In this document: piece after piece, positions 16,117-24,509 of the stretch
Layout: each line of letters starts with the position of its first letter
Position numbering within the stretch: position 1 is the stretch's first letter
Origin: Thermoleophilaceae bacterium
GTDB lineage: Bacteria; Actinomycetota; Thermoleophilia; Solirubrobacterales; JACPNS01
Length of the DNA: 64,000 nucleotides
Direction of reading: 5' to 3'
Assembly: GCA_016462645.1 (NCBI GenBank)
Contig: JAEMSX010000013.1
Coordinates: 1-64,000 of the forward strand
Position numbers and translations under genes: made by a program
Notes under the pieces: generated by a model
What the model was told of the DNA's origin: nothing
The model's database searches: none
Seen by the model: the letters and a program-made list of their open reading frames with translations, nothing else

Positions 16117-16935
16117 ATGACGGTCAGGAACGGGGAGAGCGGCAAGCCGCCGATGCTCCTGATCCACGGCTTCACCGGCACGCCGGTGATGTGGGATCCG
16201 ATCCTGCCGTACCTCGAGATGCACCACGAGTGCGTCGCGATCAACCTCCCCGGCCATCACGGCGGGCCGCCGTTCACCGACCCGAAGGACCACATGGTCG
16301 ACGCCTTCGTCGACCTGGTCGAGGAACAGATGGATGCGCTGGGCTGGAAGCGGGCGCACATCGTGGGCAACTCGCTCGGCGGCTGGCTCGCGCTGCTGCT
16401 CGCCGAGCGCAAACGCGCGCTGACCACCGTGGCGATCTCCCCTGCCGGCGGATGGAAGCTGCATTCAGCTGAAACGCGCCGCGCGATCCGCCTGTTCAAG
16501 CAGATGCACTACAGCGCGACTTGGTTCGAACCGATCGCGCTCGAGCTGGCCAAGCGCCCGCGTGGCCGCAAACTCACGATGCGCGACGCGATGGCCTTCC
16601 CGGAGCGCCTCCCGGGCCCGCTGGCCCAGGAATGGATCAACGCGATCGTTGACACGCCAGCCTGGAGGCTCCTCCTGGAGAACTCACCGAACGTCAACGC
16701 GCCCAGCACGATGGAGGGCCTCGAAGGCCCCGTGCGCATCGCCTGGGGCACGAAGGACCGCATCCTGCCCTTCAAGCGCTACTCCCCGGGCTGGAAGGCC
16801 GTACTGCCCGATGTCGACTGGGTGACGCTCGAAGGCATGGGTCACGTGCCGATGTCGGACGATCCGGCGCTGATTGCGCAGACGATCCTCGAAGTGAGCA
16901 CGGCTCACCCGAGCGAAGTCGTCGAACCCGAGTAG
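16117..16935 (+). CDS. Alpha/beta-hydrolase
   Basis: A 272-aa soluble alpha/beta-hydrolase. LLIHGFTGTP (oxyanion region, about residue 15) is followed by GNSLGGWLALLLAERK with the nucleophile serine (about residue 88) and a C-terminal GMGHVPMSDDP giving the catalytic histidine; the acid is probably the Asp in WGTKDRILPF. The substrate is unknown. It is 6 bp downstream of the 111-aa gene and is probably the third gene of the ccr transcript. It could be an esterase or thioesterase, which would fit acyl-CoA metabolism, but nothing in the sequence proves this. Confidence 0.85.
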   Translation: MTVRNGESGKPPMLLIHGFTGTPVMWDPILPYLEMHHECVAINLPGHHGGPPFTDPKDHMVDAFVDLVEEQMDALGWKRAHIVGNSLGGWLALLLAERKRALTTVAISPAGGWKLHSAETRRAIRLFKQMHYSATWFEPIALELAKRPRGRKLTMRDAMAFPERLPGPLAQEWINAIVDTPAWRLLLENSPNVNAPSTMEGLEGPVRIAWGTKDRILPFKRYSPGWKAVLPDVDWVTLEGMGHVPMSDDPALIAQTILEVSTAHPSEVVEPE

Positions 16936-16944
16936 AAGGCAGCG

Positions 16945-17244
16945 CTAGCTCTGCGCGAGCGGAGCCATGGTGAGGCCGAAGTCCGCGAGCTGCTCCCAGT
17001 ACAACTCAGCCGGCTCAAGTTGGCCTGACCAGACTGTTGCGCGGCCGACGTTGTGGATCTCGTCGGCGAACTCGTAGCCACGGCCGATCGAAACGCCGGG
17101 CAGCGTGCGCGAGAGCATCGTCGCCACACCGTCAAAGGTGTTGTGGTCGTCGTTCATGACGATGATGTGCCAGAGGTCGCCGAGGCCGGAGCCGGGGCCC
17201 CGCGTGATCGGCTGCTCGATTGTCTCGCTGGACATGACAGTCAT
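16945..17244 (-). CDS. clpS: ATP-dependent Clp protease adaptor ClpS
   Basis: Adaptor that delivers N-degron substrates to the ClpC/ClpA unfoldase. The 99-aa protein has the ClpS core: WHIIVMNDDHNTFDGVATML (the NDD..TF segment contacts the N-degron and the chaperone), then a DEIHNVGRATVWSGQ segment and a closing GLTMAPL. No clp chaperone gene is adjacent. ATG 17244 lies one base after the stop of the metallo-beta-lactamase gene, and ATG 17235 is an alternative. The extended open frame beyond has no family resemblance. It is probably co-transcribed with the upstream hydrolase genes. Confidence 0.87.
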   Translation of the reverse strand: MTVMSSETIEQPITRGPGSGLGDLWHIIVMNDDHNTFDGVATMLSRTLPGVSIGRGYEFADEIHNVGRATVWSGQLEPAELYWEQLADFGLTMAPLAQS

Positions 17245-17245
17245 T

Positions 17246-18100
17246 TTAGGCGGATTCTTCGGCCTGTGCCGCTGCTTTTTTCGCCCAGTAGCGCTCAAGA
17301 CCCGCGTAGTTGTGATCGACCGGCAAGGAGCCGACCAACGATTCGGCCACGTCCGGGGGCACGCTCTCGAGCTTCGCCTCGAAGTCGCGCATGAACTCCT
17401 CGCTGCTGCAATCGCGCGCGAGTTCCGCGAGACGGCGCAGCTCCTGTTTGGCCGCGACGATCGAATCGATCACGTCCGGCACGCGGCCAAAGTGCGTGAG
17501 GCCGAGCGTCGACGGTGCCGGGTCGTGCTCTGCAAGCTTGTCGAGCGATTCGAGCCACAGTTCGATGTCGACCTCCGGAGGCGGGGTTGAGACCACGCGC
17601 AGATCAAAGCCGTGGATCGTCTGACCGACGAGGTCGCCGACGAGCGCGTACTCCGTCTCCTGATGGAAGTAGGCCATGTGGTGTCCCGAATGCCCGGGCG
17701 TGTGGATCGCCTCGAAACCTTCAACCACTTCGCCGTCCGCAATCGCGTGGATGTTCGCCTCGGGCACCGGAACGACTTCACCCCACTTGTCGATCTCCTC
17801 GCCGTAGATACGCGTGGCGCTGGCGATCAGGCGCGTCGGATCGACCATGTGCGGAAGGCCGATCTCGTGGATGTAGACCTGCAGGTCGGGGTAGCGCTCG
17901 ACGAGGCGGCCGGTGCCGCCCGCGTGATCGAGATGCACGTGGGTCAACAACACGGTCGAGGGCACGCGGTCGCCCAGCGCGTCGATGACGTTCTGGATCG
18001 AGGACTCCGGGCCCGGATCCACGAGCACGTTCTCGTAGCGGTGGCAGGCGATCGAGCGCTCGATGCCGAGGAATCTGGTGTCAATGATTTCGAAACTCAT
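17246..18100 (-). CDS. Metallo-beta-lactamase-fold hydrolase
   Basis: A 284-aa zinc hydrolase with the HVHLDHAGG motif (about residue 54), a further histidine in the HTPGHSGHH segment (about residue 131), GDLVG as the bridging aspartate strand, and a late GLTHFGRV. It matches the glyoxalase II-like group that cleaves thioesters or lactones, with an extra C-terminal helical region. The substrate is unknown. It sits between clpS and an alpha/beta-hydrolase gene, all on the reverse strand with gaps of 1-12 bp. Confidence 0.85.
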   Translation of the reverse strand: MSFEIIDTRFLGIERSIACHRYENVLVDPGPESSIQNVIDALGDRVPSTVLLTHVHLDHAGGTGRLVERYPDLQVYIHEIGLPHMVDPTRLIASATRIYGEEIDKWGEVVPVPEANIHAIADGEVVEGFEAIHTPGHSGHHMAYFHQETEYALVGDLVGQTIHGFDLRVVSTPPPEVDIELWLESLDKLAEHDPAPSTLGLTHFGRVPDVIDSIVAAKQELRRLAELARDCSSEEFMRDFEAKLESVPPDVAESLVGSLPVDHNYAGLERYWAKKAAAQAEESA

Positions 18101-18112
18101 ATGAGCGCCAGA

Positions 18113-19057
18113 TTACTGCGGCGCATACGCGGCCGAATCAGACGTGCGCGCGAGCAGTCGGCCCAGCGCATCCACGACCTGGTTCGGATGTTTGGACGGG
18201 AGTTGGTGGTCGCCTTCGATCTCGGTGATCGTCGCGTGCGTGAGACCTTCCGCGAGGCGCCTGGCGTTCTTCAGTCCCACGGTCTGGTCCTGACGGCCGT
18301 GCAGGATCAGCGACGGCGCTGAGATGCGCTTGAGGTTGCGCGTGATCATGCGCTCCGTGTCGTTGAAGAGCAGGCGGTCGTTGGCGAGCGCGCGAACGCT
18401 GCTGTGGCGAGCAAGCACGGATACGGCGATGCGGCGCTCCGGAGCGAGCTCGGGATCGTCGCCGTAGGCGAACGCCGCCCCCTGCTTCGCCGCGAACTTG
18501 CGCAGGATCCGCAGGAAGATCAGATCGAGCACCTGGCACAAACCCGGGCGTTCGATGGAGCGAATCAGCCTGGCCTGCTTCTCGCGCGACTCGAGGATGC
18601 GCGTGCCGCCGGCGGCTGGCGCGAGCAGCAGCATCGACTCGACGAAGTCCGGCTTGCGGATCGCGAGGCCGAGCGTCGCGAGCCCACCGAAGGAATGCCC
18701 GACCACGACAGCGCGCTCAACTCCGAGCGTGCCCGCCGCCTCGACGATCGCATCGAGCTGCTCGCCGAAATCCTGCGGCGCACCTTCCGACCACGCGTAC
18801 CCCGGCCGGTCAAACGCGATCGTGTGGCGGCCGGGCAGCTCGGCGCGCACGCGATCGAAGTCGCGCGCGTTGCCCGGCATTCCATGGATGAAGACGATCG
18901 GAGTCCCCTCCCCCACCGTCTCCAGGTAGTGGATCGGGCCGTTCGCGGTTTCGATGATCCCGCCGCCGGCCTCAGGCCGGCGCGGCAGCCGCCCAACAAC
19001 AAGATTGAGAACTGCGAGTGCGCCGAAGAGCGCGGCGATGACGTAGATGGCGAACAT
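18113..19057 (-). CDS. Membrane-anchored alpha/beta-hydrolase
   Basis: A 314-aa protein starting with one hydrophobic helix (MFAIYVIAALFGALAVLNLVV), which suggests a membrane anchor, then an alpha/beta-hydrolase domain. VFIHGMPGNARDFDRV is the oxyanion region, GHSFGGLATLGLA holds the nucleophile serine (about residue 124), and GDHQLPSKHP carries the histidine. It resembles haloalkane-dehalogenase/epoxide-hydrolase-like relatives, but specificity cannot be assigned. It lies 12 bp upstream of the metallo-hydrolase gene. A second similar hydrolase is the next gene upstream, suggesting an old duplication. Confidence 0.85.
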   Translation of the reverse strand: MFAIYVIAALFGALAVLNLVVGRLPRRPEAGGGIIETANGPIHYLETVGEGTPIVFIHGMPGNARDFDRVRAELPGRHTIAFDRPGYAWSEGAPQDFGEQLDAIVEAAGTLGVERAVVVGHSFGGLATLGLAIRKPDFVESMLLLAPAAGGTRILESREKQARLIRSIERPGLCQVLDLIFLRILRKFAAKQGAAFAYGDDPELAPERRIAVSVLARHSSVRALANDRLLFNDTERMITRNLKRISAPSLILHGRQDQTVGLKNARRLAEGLTHATITEIEGDHQLPSKHPNQVVDALGRLLARTSDSAAYAPQ

Positions 19058-19100
19058 CGAACTGGATCGAGCTTATGTACGTGCCGCGGGACCCGGCGTG

Positions 19101-20018
19101 TCAGCGCGACGCGGAACGAATGGCATTCGCGACGTCGCCCGGATTCACCCAGGTCTGCATGTGCCCGCCTGAAAGCTGGATGTACTTGGCGTTCGGCATC
19201 TGCCTGGCCATCGCGGCAACCGGGGCCGCGGGAACGAGCTTGTCATCGACGCCCTGAATCACCCATGCCGGGGTGGTCGTCGAGCTGTACTTGGCGGCCA
19301 ACGAATCAACAACTCCGCCGAAGTCGAGTTCCTCGTCGGCGAACGTCTTCAGGTCGCTCGATTTCAGGTTCACGGCCTTGAGCTGTTCTTCATACTGCTC
19401 GATCGTCGCGTCCGGATCAAAGGCCTTCTTCACCTGCGGCCCGGAAGTCGCTGTGAGCATCGCCTGGCCGAACGTCGCGTTCACGATCGGCTGGACGACG
19501 GGAAGTTGCAGCGCCTTGACGAGCTGGGCCTGGATCTTGTTGAACTCGCTCTCGCCGTTCGGGTCGACACCGGGGTCGACCGGCACGATCGCCCGGGCCC
19601 CGCGCGGGTACTTCTGCGCGTACGCCACCGCGAGCGTTCCGCCGTAGGAGTGACCGGCGATCACCGGCTTCTGCTTGAGATTGAGCTTCTTGGTCAGGGC
19701 ATGGATCGCCGTCACCTGATCGTCGAAGTCGACGTATTCGCCGCTGGAGAATCCGTAACCGGGCCGATCGATTGCGATCGTGCGCTGGCCGACGAGCTGC
19801 TTCTGAACGTAGTTCCAGTCGAGATACGTACCCGGGTGGCCGTGAATCATCACAACCGCCGGCTCCTTGCCGGGAGTCTCGACGTAGTGGAAGTTCACGC
19901 CGGCGGCCTGCGTGAACTTGCTTCCGGCCGGCAGTGGCGGATCTGCGGGCAGCCTGCCCCAGGTCCAGTTCAAGAGAATGATCCCCACAAGGATCGAGAA
20001 CAACAGTTTGCGTTTCAT
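19101..20018 (-). CDS. Membrane-anchored or secreted alpha/beta-hydrolase
   Basis: A 305-aa relative of the preceding hydrolase: an N-terminal hydrophobic segment (KRKLLFSILVGIILLNW), MIHGHPGTYLDWNYV, nucleophile GHSYGGTLAVAYAQ (about residue 122), and terminal GGHMQTWVNP supplying histidine. The frame is open further upstream, but ATG 20018 has GGGGGAG seven bases before it and begins directly with the signal or anchor. The N-terminus could be a cleaved signal peptide. The substrate is unknown. It is divergent from ecm with 86 bp between starts. Confidence 0.85.
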   Translation of the reverse strand: MKRKLLFSILVGIILLNWTWGRLPADPPLPAGSKFTQAAGVNFHYVETPGKEPAVVMIHGHPGTYLDWNYVQKQLVGQRTIAIDRPGYGFSSGEYVDFDDQVTAIHALTKKLNLKQKPVIAGHSYGGTLAVAYAQKYPRGARAIVPVDPGVDPNGESEFNKIQAQLVKALQLPVVQPIVNATFGQAMLTATSGPQVKKAFDPDATIEQYEEQLKAVNLKSSDLKTFADEELDFGGVVDSLAAKYSSTTTPAWVIQGVDDKLVPAAPVAAMARQMPNAKYIQLSGGHMQTWVNPGDVANAIRSASR

Positions 20019-20091
20019 GCGCGCTCCCCCATGCGGCGGCAGCATACCGACGCTTTTAGTCAGGACGACAGCCCGGGGGTCGTCGCTCAAA

Positions 20092-20097
20092 TACAAT
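20092..20097 (+). promoter_or_regulatory. Leaderless -10 element for ecm
   Basis: TACAAT ends seven bases before ATG 20105, with no Shine-Dalgarno sequence in between. Transcription is expected to start at or one base before the start codon. Confidence 0.55.
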
Positions 20098-20104
20098 TTG
20101 TCAC

Positions 20105-22102
20105 ATGAGCAACCACCGCCTTCCCCAGCCGGACCGCCCGTGGGTCATGAGGACCTACAGCGGCCACAGCAACGCCAAGAAGTCCAACGAGCTTTATCGC
20201 AAGAACATCGCCAAAGGTCAGACCGGCCTTTCGATCGCCTTCGACCTGCCGACGCAGACGGGCTACGACGCGGACGACGAGCTTTCCAAGGGCGAAGTGG
20301 GCAAGGTCGGCGTTTCGATCGCGCACAAGCAGGACATGCAGACGTTGCTCGACGGCATCCCGCTGGGCGAGATGAACACCTCGATGACGATCAACGCGAC
20401 GGCGATGTGGCTGCTCAGTCTTTACATCGCGACCGCCGAGGAGAACGGCGTCGATCAGGCCGAGCTTTCGGGCACGACCCAGAACGACATCCTCAAGGAA
20501 TATCTCTCGCGCGGCACCTACGCCTTCCCGCCCGGCCCGTCGATGCGCCTGATCGCCGACATGGTCAGCCACACGGTCAACCACGTGCCCAAGTGGAACC
20601 CGATCAACATCTGCAGCTACCACCTCCAGGAAGCCGGCGCCACGCCGGTCCAGGAAATCGCGTACTCGATGAGTAACGCGATCGCGGTGCTCGATTCCGT
20701 GAAGGCGCGCGGCCAGGTCTCAGACGAGGATTTCCCGAAGGTCTTCGGCCGCATCTCCTTCTTTGTCAACGCCGGCATTCGCTTTGTCGAGGAACACGCC
20801 AAGCTCCGCGCGATGGGCAAGCTCTGGTCCGAGCTCGCCGACCGCTACGGCGTCGAGGACGAGAAGCTGCGGCGCTTCCGTTACGGCGTGCAGGTCAACT
20901 CGCTGGGCCTGACCGAGGCCCAGCCCGAGAACAACATCCAGCGCATCGTGCTCGAGGCGCTCGCGGTGACGATCGGCCGCGACGCCCGCGCCCGCGCGCT
21001 GCAGCTGCCCGCATGGAACGAGGCTCTCGGCCTCCCGCGCGCATGGGACCAGCAGTGGGCTCTGCGCATCCAGCAGGTCCTGGCGTTCGAGACCGACCTG
21101 CTCGACTACCCCGACATCTTCGAGGGTTCGATCGTCATGGACGGTCTGGTCGACGAGCTCGTCACCGGCGCCAAGGCCGAGATGGCGATCGTCGAGGAGA
21201 ACGGCGGCGCCGTCGAAGCCGTGCCGTACATGAAGGCCGCGCTCGTCGAGAGCCACAGCCGTCGCGTCAGTGCGATCGAGAACGGCGACCTCACCGTCGT
21301 CGGCCAGAACAAGTTCACCTCGACCGAGGAGTCGCCGCTGACAGCGGACGCCGAGGGCGGAATCATGGTCATCGACCCGGAGGTCGAGCGCGAGCTGATC
21401 GAAGCCGTCGAGAACTGGCGCGAGGGCCGCGACCAGGAGGCCGTCGACAAGGCGCTCGCCGACCTCGCCGCCGCTGCCGCCAACGAGTCCGAGAACCTGA
21501 TGCCGTACTCGATCGCCGCCGCCAAGGCCGGCGCGACGACCGGCGAGTGGTCGTCCACCCTGCGCGACGTCTTCGGCGCCTACCGCGGACCGACGGGAAT
21601 CGGCGACGCCACGATGCACGGCGACAACGAGTCGCTTGAAGCCCTGCGCGAGCGCGTGGAAGAAGTCTCAGAGACCCTCGGCCGCCGCTTGAAGATCCTG
21701 GTCGGCAAGCCCGGGCTTGACGGCCACAGCAACGGCGCCGAGCAGATCGCCGTGCGCGCCCGTGACGTCGGCATGGACGTTGTCTACGAGGGCATCCGGC
21801 TCACGCCGTCGCAGATCGCGACGAGCGCCGTCCAGGAGGGCGTCCACGTCGTCGGCCTGTCGATCCTCTCCGGATCGCACCGCGAGCTGATCCCGGCCGT
21901 GATCGAAAACCTGCGTGAAGCGGGCGTCGACGTGCCGGTCGTATGCGGCGGGATCATCCCCGACCACGACGTCCAGCCGCTGCTCGACGCCGGAGTCGCG
22001 CGCGTCTACACGCCGAAGGACTTCGAGCTCAACCGCATCATGGGCGACATCATCGAGCTGGTGGCCGAGCGTGCGAACGCCCAGGCGCCGGCCGCCGTCT
22101 AG
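20105..22102 (+). CDS. ecm: B12-dependent acyl-CoA mutase, ethylmalonyl-CoA mutase type (Ecm/MeaA)
   Basis: Adenosylcobalamin enzyme converting ethylmalonyl-CoA to methylsuccinyl-CoA. The single 665-aa chain holds the TIM-barrel substrate domain (about 1-500) and a C-terminal cobalamin domain (about 530-650) with DGHSNG as the DxHxxG lower-ligand motif and the SIL segment. The N-terminal stretch (WVMRTYSGHSNAKKSNELYR, then AFDLPTQTGYDADDELSKGEVGKVG) is the MeaA type rather than the MutB type, and this single-chain size also fits. ccr upstream and meaB downstream agree. Its last 4 bases overlap a membrane-protein gene on the other strand. Confidence 0.92.
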   Translation: MSNHRLPQPDRPWVMRTYSGHSNAKKSNELYRKNIAKGQTGLSIAFDLPTQTGYDADDELSKGEVGKVGVSIAHKQDMQTLLDGIPLGEMNTSMTINATAMWLLSLYIATAEENGVDQAELSGTTQNDILKEYLSRGTYAFPPGPSMRLIADMVSHTVNHVPKWNPINICSYHLQEAGATPVQEIAYSMSNAIAVLDSVKARGQVSDEDFPKVFGRISFFVNAGIRFVEEHAKLRAMGKLWSELADRYGVEDEKLRRFRYGVQVNSLGLTEAQPENNIQRIVLEALAVTIGRDARARALQLPAWNEALGLPRAWDQQWALRIQQVLAFETDLLDYPDIFEGSIVMDGLVDELVTGAKAEMAIVEENGGAVEAVPYMKAALVESHSRRVSAIENGDLTVVGQNKFTSTEESPLTADAEGGIMVIDPEVERELIEAVENWREGRDQEAVDKALADLAAAAANESENLMPYSIAAAKAGATTGEWSSTLRDVFGAYRGPTGIGDATMHGDNESLEALRERVEEVSETLGRRLKILVGKPGLDGHSNGAEQIAVRARDVGMDVVYEGIRLTPSQIATSAVQEGVHVVGLSILSGSHRELIPAVIENLREAGVDVPVVCGGIIPDHDVQPLLDAGVARVYTPKDFELNRIMGDIIELVAERANAQAPAAV

Positions 22103-22725
22103 CTGGTCAGAACGATCAGCGCCACGGCGCTGATCCACGCGTACATCGCGACATAGAGCAGTCGCTCGATCAGGCCGAAGTAGCCGTTGCTCGCGGCGCG
22201 GGCGATCCCGGTCGCGGCCGCAGCAATGCTGACGAATGCGGCGAGCGCCCAGAGCAGACCGCTGCTCGCGTCCCAGAACGGGTCGTCGGCGATCGCGAAG
22301 CTGAACGTGACCGCCGCAATCGCGATCGAGGCGAACGCAATCACCGCCAGGACGGTGTGCGAGTGACCGACCGGCGTCTCTTCCTCGCCCTCGAGGTCGG
22401 TCGGGAAGATCGTGATCGCCCAGCGCGTCGCGGCGAAGAGCAGCAGCGCGAGGATCGTCAGCGTCGGCTTCGGGAAGATCGCGTCAGCCATCACCACCGC
22501 GGTGAGCAGGCCCGCGAACCCGAGCCAGATGGCGGTCAGGCGGTAGAACCACGCGTGCTCGCGCGCGCCGTAGTCCGAGACCGCGTCGCGGGTCGGCTTG
22601 ACATCGCGATCGAGCAGATGAACGCTGACCAGGGAGATGATCGATCCCGCCACGAGAAGCAGTACGAACGTGGCAATCGTCTGCGTGGTGCCCGTGACAG
22701 TCGTGATGTGGTTCTGAGCCTGCAT
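22099..22725 (-). CDS. DUF998-like membrane protein
   Basis: A protein of about 208 aa with about six hydrophobic segments and the pattern RDAVSDYGAREHAWFYR after TM1, typical of DUF998 proteins of unknown function. ATG 22725 is preferred, with GTG 22746 giving seven more residues. It is convergent with ecm (4-bp overlap) and divergent from meaB. No link to B12 chemistry is evident. Confidence 0.75.
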   Translation of the reverse strand: MQAQNHITTVTGTTQTIATFVLLLVAGSIISLVSVHLLDRDVKPTRDAVSDYGAREHAWFYRLTAIWLGFAGLLTAVVMADAIFPKPTLTILALLLFAATRWAITIFPTDLEGEEETPVGHSHTVLAVIAFASIAIAAVTFSFAIADDPFWDASSGLLWALAAFVSIAAAATGIARAASNGYFGLIERLLYVAMYAWISAVALIVLTS

Positions 22726-22755
22726 CGCGGGCGGCAGCCTAGCCACCGGCGACCG

Positions 22756-22761
22756 TAGACT
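22756..22761 (+). promoter_or_regulatory. Near-leaderless -10 element for meaB
   Basis: TAGACT ends eight bases before the GTG start of meaB, with no ribosome-binding sequence. It would give a leader of zero to two bases. Confidence 0.4.
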
Positions 22762-22769
22762 CCCACAGC

Positions 22770-23747
22770 GTGAACGGGCACAACCTGATCTCCCATGAGG
22801 ACGCGGCCGAGCTCGGCAGGCGCCTGGCCGCCGGCGACCGCCTTGCGGCTCCCGCCGCGCTCAATCTGCTCGAACAACGCGGTGCTGAAGCCCAGGAACG
22901 CGCTGACTCGCTGCTCGCGGAGATCTCCCCCGCAAAGCTCGGCCACGAGTCGCCGGGCGTGATCGTCGGCATCACCGGCCCGCCCGGTGCCGGCAAGTCC
23001 ACCCTGCTTTCCGAGTTGATCGCGCTCTGGCGCGCCCGTGAGAAGTCGGTCGCCGTGCTGGCGATCGACCCATCCTCCAAGCGCTCGGGCGGATCGCTGC
23101 TCGGCGATCGCGCCCGCATGGCGGTTGACTCGCGCGATGACGCCGTGCTGGTGCGCTCGAGCGCCACGGCAACGCGCCTCGGCGGCCTCGCCCCCACAAC
23201 CCGGGAATCGGCGATGGCGTTGGCCGCGACGTTCGACGTGGTGATCGTTGAGACGGTCGGCGTCGGTCAGTCCGAGACCGACATCGCCGAGCTCGCCGAC
23301 ATCGTCGTCGTGATCGTGCAGCCCGCCAGCGGCGACGTCCTGCAGTTCATCAAGTCGGGCGTGATGGAGATTCCCGACATCCTCGTCGTCACCAAGAAGG
23401 ACCTCGGCAAAGTGGCGCTGAACGCTTCGCGCGACCTGCACTCGGCGCTGCGCGCGCTCGGTTCGAAGACGCCCGTCCTGCTGGTTTCGTCCGTTCCGCC
23501 GACCAGCGGCGTCGAGGACCTGATCGGTACGGTCGAGGAACAGTTCGCGGAGCTCGATCTGACCGCGCGCCGCGCGCGGCTGCGTCGCCTCGCAGCGCTC
23601 GACTCATTCACGCAGGAGAACGGTGAGCGCGGCCTGCGCGCGCTGGGCGGTCGACGCGAAGCTGAGAAGTTCCTTGCCGGCCAGGACGCGGCCCTCGGCC
23701 ACCGTCAGCTGCGTCAGCTGCTCGACGCGCGGGCGGCCGCCCAATAG
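22770..23747 (+). CDS. meaB: Acyl-CoA mutase-associated GTPase (MeaB/ArgK)
   Basis: G3E-type GTPase chaperone that protects B12-dependent acyl-CoA mutases and gates cofactor loading. The 325-aa protein has the P-loop GPPGAGKST (about residue 72), DPSSKRSGGSLLGDRARM (switch region), ETVGVGQSETD (Walker B/G3), and TKKDLGK as the guanine-specificity motif. The start is GTG 22770. It is 0.7 kb beyond ecm on the same strand, separated by a reverse-strand gene, so it has its own promoter. It most likely serves Ecm, and could serve a methylmalonyl-CoA mutase encoded elsewhere. Confidence 0.93.
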   Translation: MNGHNLISHEDAAELGRRLAAGDRLAAPAALNLLEQRGAEAQERADSLLAEISPAKLGHESPGVIVGITGPPGAGKSTLLSELIALWRAREKSVAVLAIDPSSKRSGGSLLGDRARMAVDSRDDAVLVRSSATATRLGGLAPTTRESAMALAATFDVVIVETVGVGQSETDIAELADIVVVIVQPASGDVLQFIKSGVMEIPDILVVTKKDLGKVALNASRDLHSALRALGSKTPVLLVSSVPPTSGVEDLIGTVEEQFAELDLTARRARLRRLAALDSFTQENGERGLRALGGRREAEKFLAGQDAALGHRQLRQLLDARAAAQ

Positions 23748-23752
23748 AAAGA

Positions 23753-23792
23753 CCCGCCCCGCGAGCGCCGAATTGGCGGAGCGCGGAACGGG
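23753..23792. terminator. Bidirectional hairpin between meaB and a lipoprotein gene
   Basis: An imperfect GC-rich stem (left part CCGCGAGCGCC, right part GGCGGAGCGCGG, outer CCC/GGG pairs, loop GAATT) fills the gap between two convergent genes. It lacks a clear T tract. Confidence 0.5.
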
Positions 23793-23822
23793 CCTCTCGA
23801 AACTGCAGGTTCAGACTCGTGC

Positions 23823-24356
23823 TTACTGCCCGAGGATCTGAACCTTCCACTCGCCGCCCTCTTTGACCAGCGACAGGTTCTGGGCCTGGTTTGCGGAGTT
23901 GACGTTTGACGTCACGTCCACGGCGGCCGTCGCGGTCTTGCCGTCCTTCGAAATCTTCACCGAATTGACGACGATCTTGAAGTCCTTCAGGCCCGCGCCT
24001 GACTGCTCGAACGTCTTCACGCAGTCGCCGCCGATCTTCGCGGCCTCCTTGGAAAGGATGTCGTTGCAGAGCTTCTTGTAGTTCTTGTCGGCGGTCGCGT
24101 CGGCGAATTCGCCGAGCGTCGCCACGACGGCTGCCTGTTCAGCGTCGAAGTCGCCGTCCTTTCCGACAACAACCTTCTTGGCCTCGCCGACGGTGTCACC
24201 CGACTGCACGTCGCCGCCACCGGTGGCGGTGCCGCTGCCATTCGAGGTACTCGAGCCGTTCTTATCGTCTCCACCGCACCCAACGACCGCAAACGCGGCC
24301 AGTGAGAGAATGGCGGCCACGGCGAGCAGCCGCGCAGCGATTCCAACCTTCTTCAT
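23823..24356 (-). CDS. Hypothetical lipoprotein with NTF2-like C-terminus
   Basis: A 177-aa exported lipoprotein. MKKVGIAARLL and a hydrophobic run lead to AVVGCGG (lipidated Cys about residue 27), then a Ser/Gly/Asn-rich linker and a domain with the pattern ATLGEFADATADKNYKKLC ... GGEWKVQILG, which looks like the NTF2/SnoaL-like cone fold seen in many actinobacterial lipoproteins. Two cysteines in the domain may form a disulfide. ATG 24356 has AAAGGAA six bases ahead; TTG 24371 is less likely. Function is unknown. Confidence 0.82.
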   Translation of the reverse strand: MKKVGIAARLLAVAAILSLAAFAVVGCGGDDKNGSSTSNGSGTATGGGDVQSGDTVGEAKKVVVGKDGDFDAEQAAVVATLGEFADATADKNYKKLCNDILSKEAAKIGGDCVKTFEQSGAGLKDFKIVVNSVKISKDGKTATAAVDVTSNVNSANQAQNLSLVKEGGEWKVQILGQ

Positions 24357-24379
24357 CAAAGTTCCTTTCAAAAAATGTC

Positions 24380-24407
24380 TGCCGAAGTTCTCAACAGTCC
24401 TTCGGCA
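24380..24407 (-). promoter_or_regulatory. Leader hairpin ahead of the lipoprotein gene
   Basis: On the reverse strand, TGCCGAAG and CTTCGGCA pair around a 12-base loop and are followed by GACA and a run of T, directly before the Shine-Dalgarno of the lipoprotein gene. A second stem (GGCTC/GAGCC with a 9-base loop) lies just upstream. It may be an attenuator or a structured leader; I recognise no known class. Confidence 0.4.
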
Positions 24408-24496
24408 CGTAAGTCTCGGCTCCTTATGCGTGAGCCGCCCCCTTAATCAAGCTTTCATACGGTATTGCATGCCGCTCGCACTCCCTCCGATCGCCC

Positions 24497-24502
24497 TAAA
24501 CT
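24497..24502 (+). promoter_or_regulatory. Leaderless -10 element
   Basis: TAAACT ends seven bases before GTG 24510, which is the basis for choosing that start for the following gene. Confidence 0.5.
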
Positions 24503-24509
24503 CTGCCGC

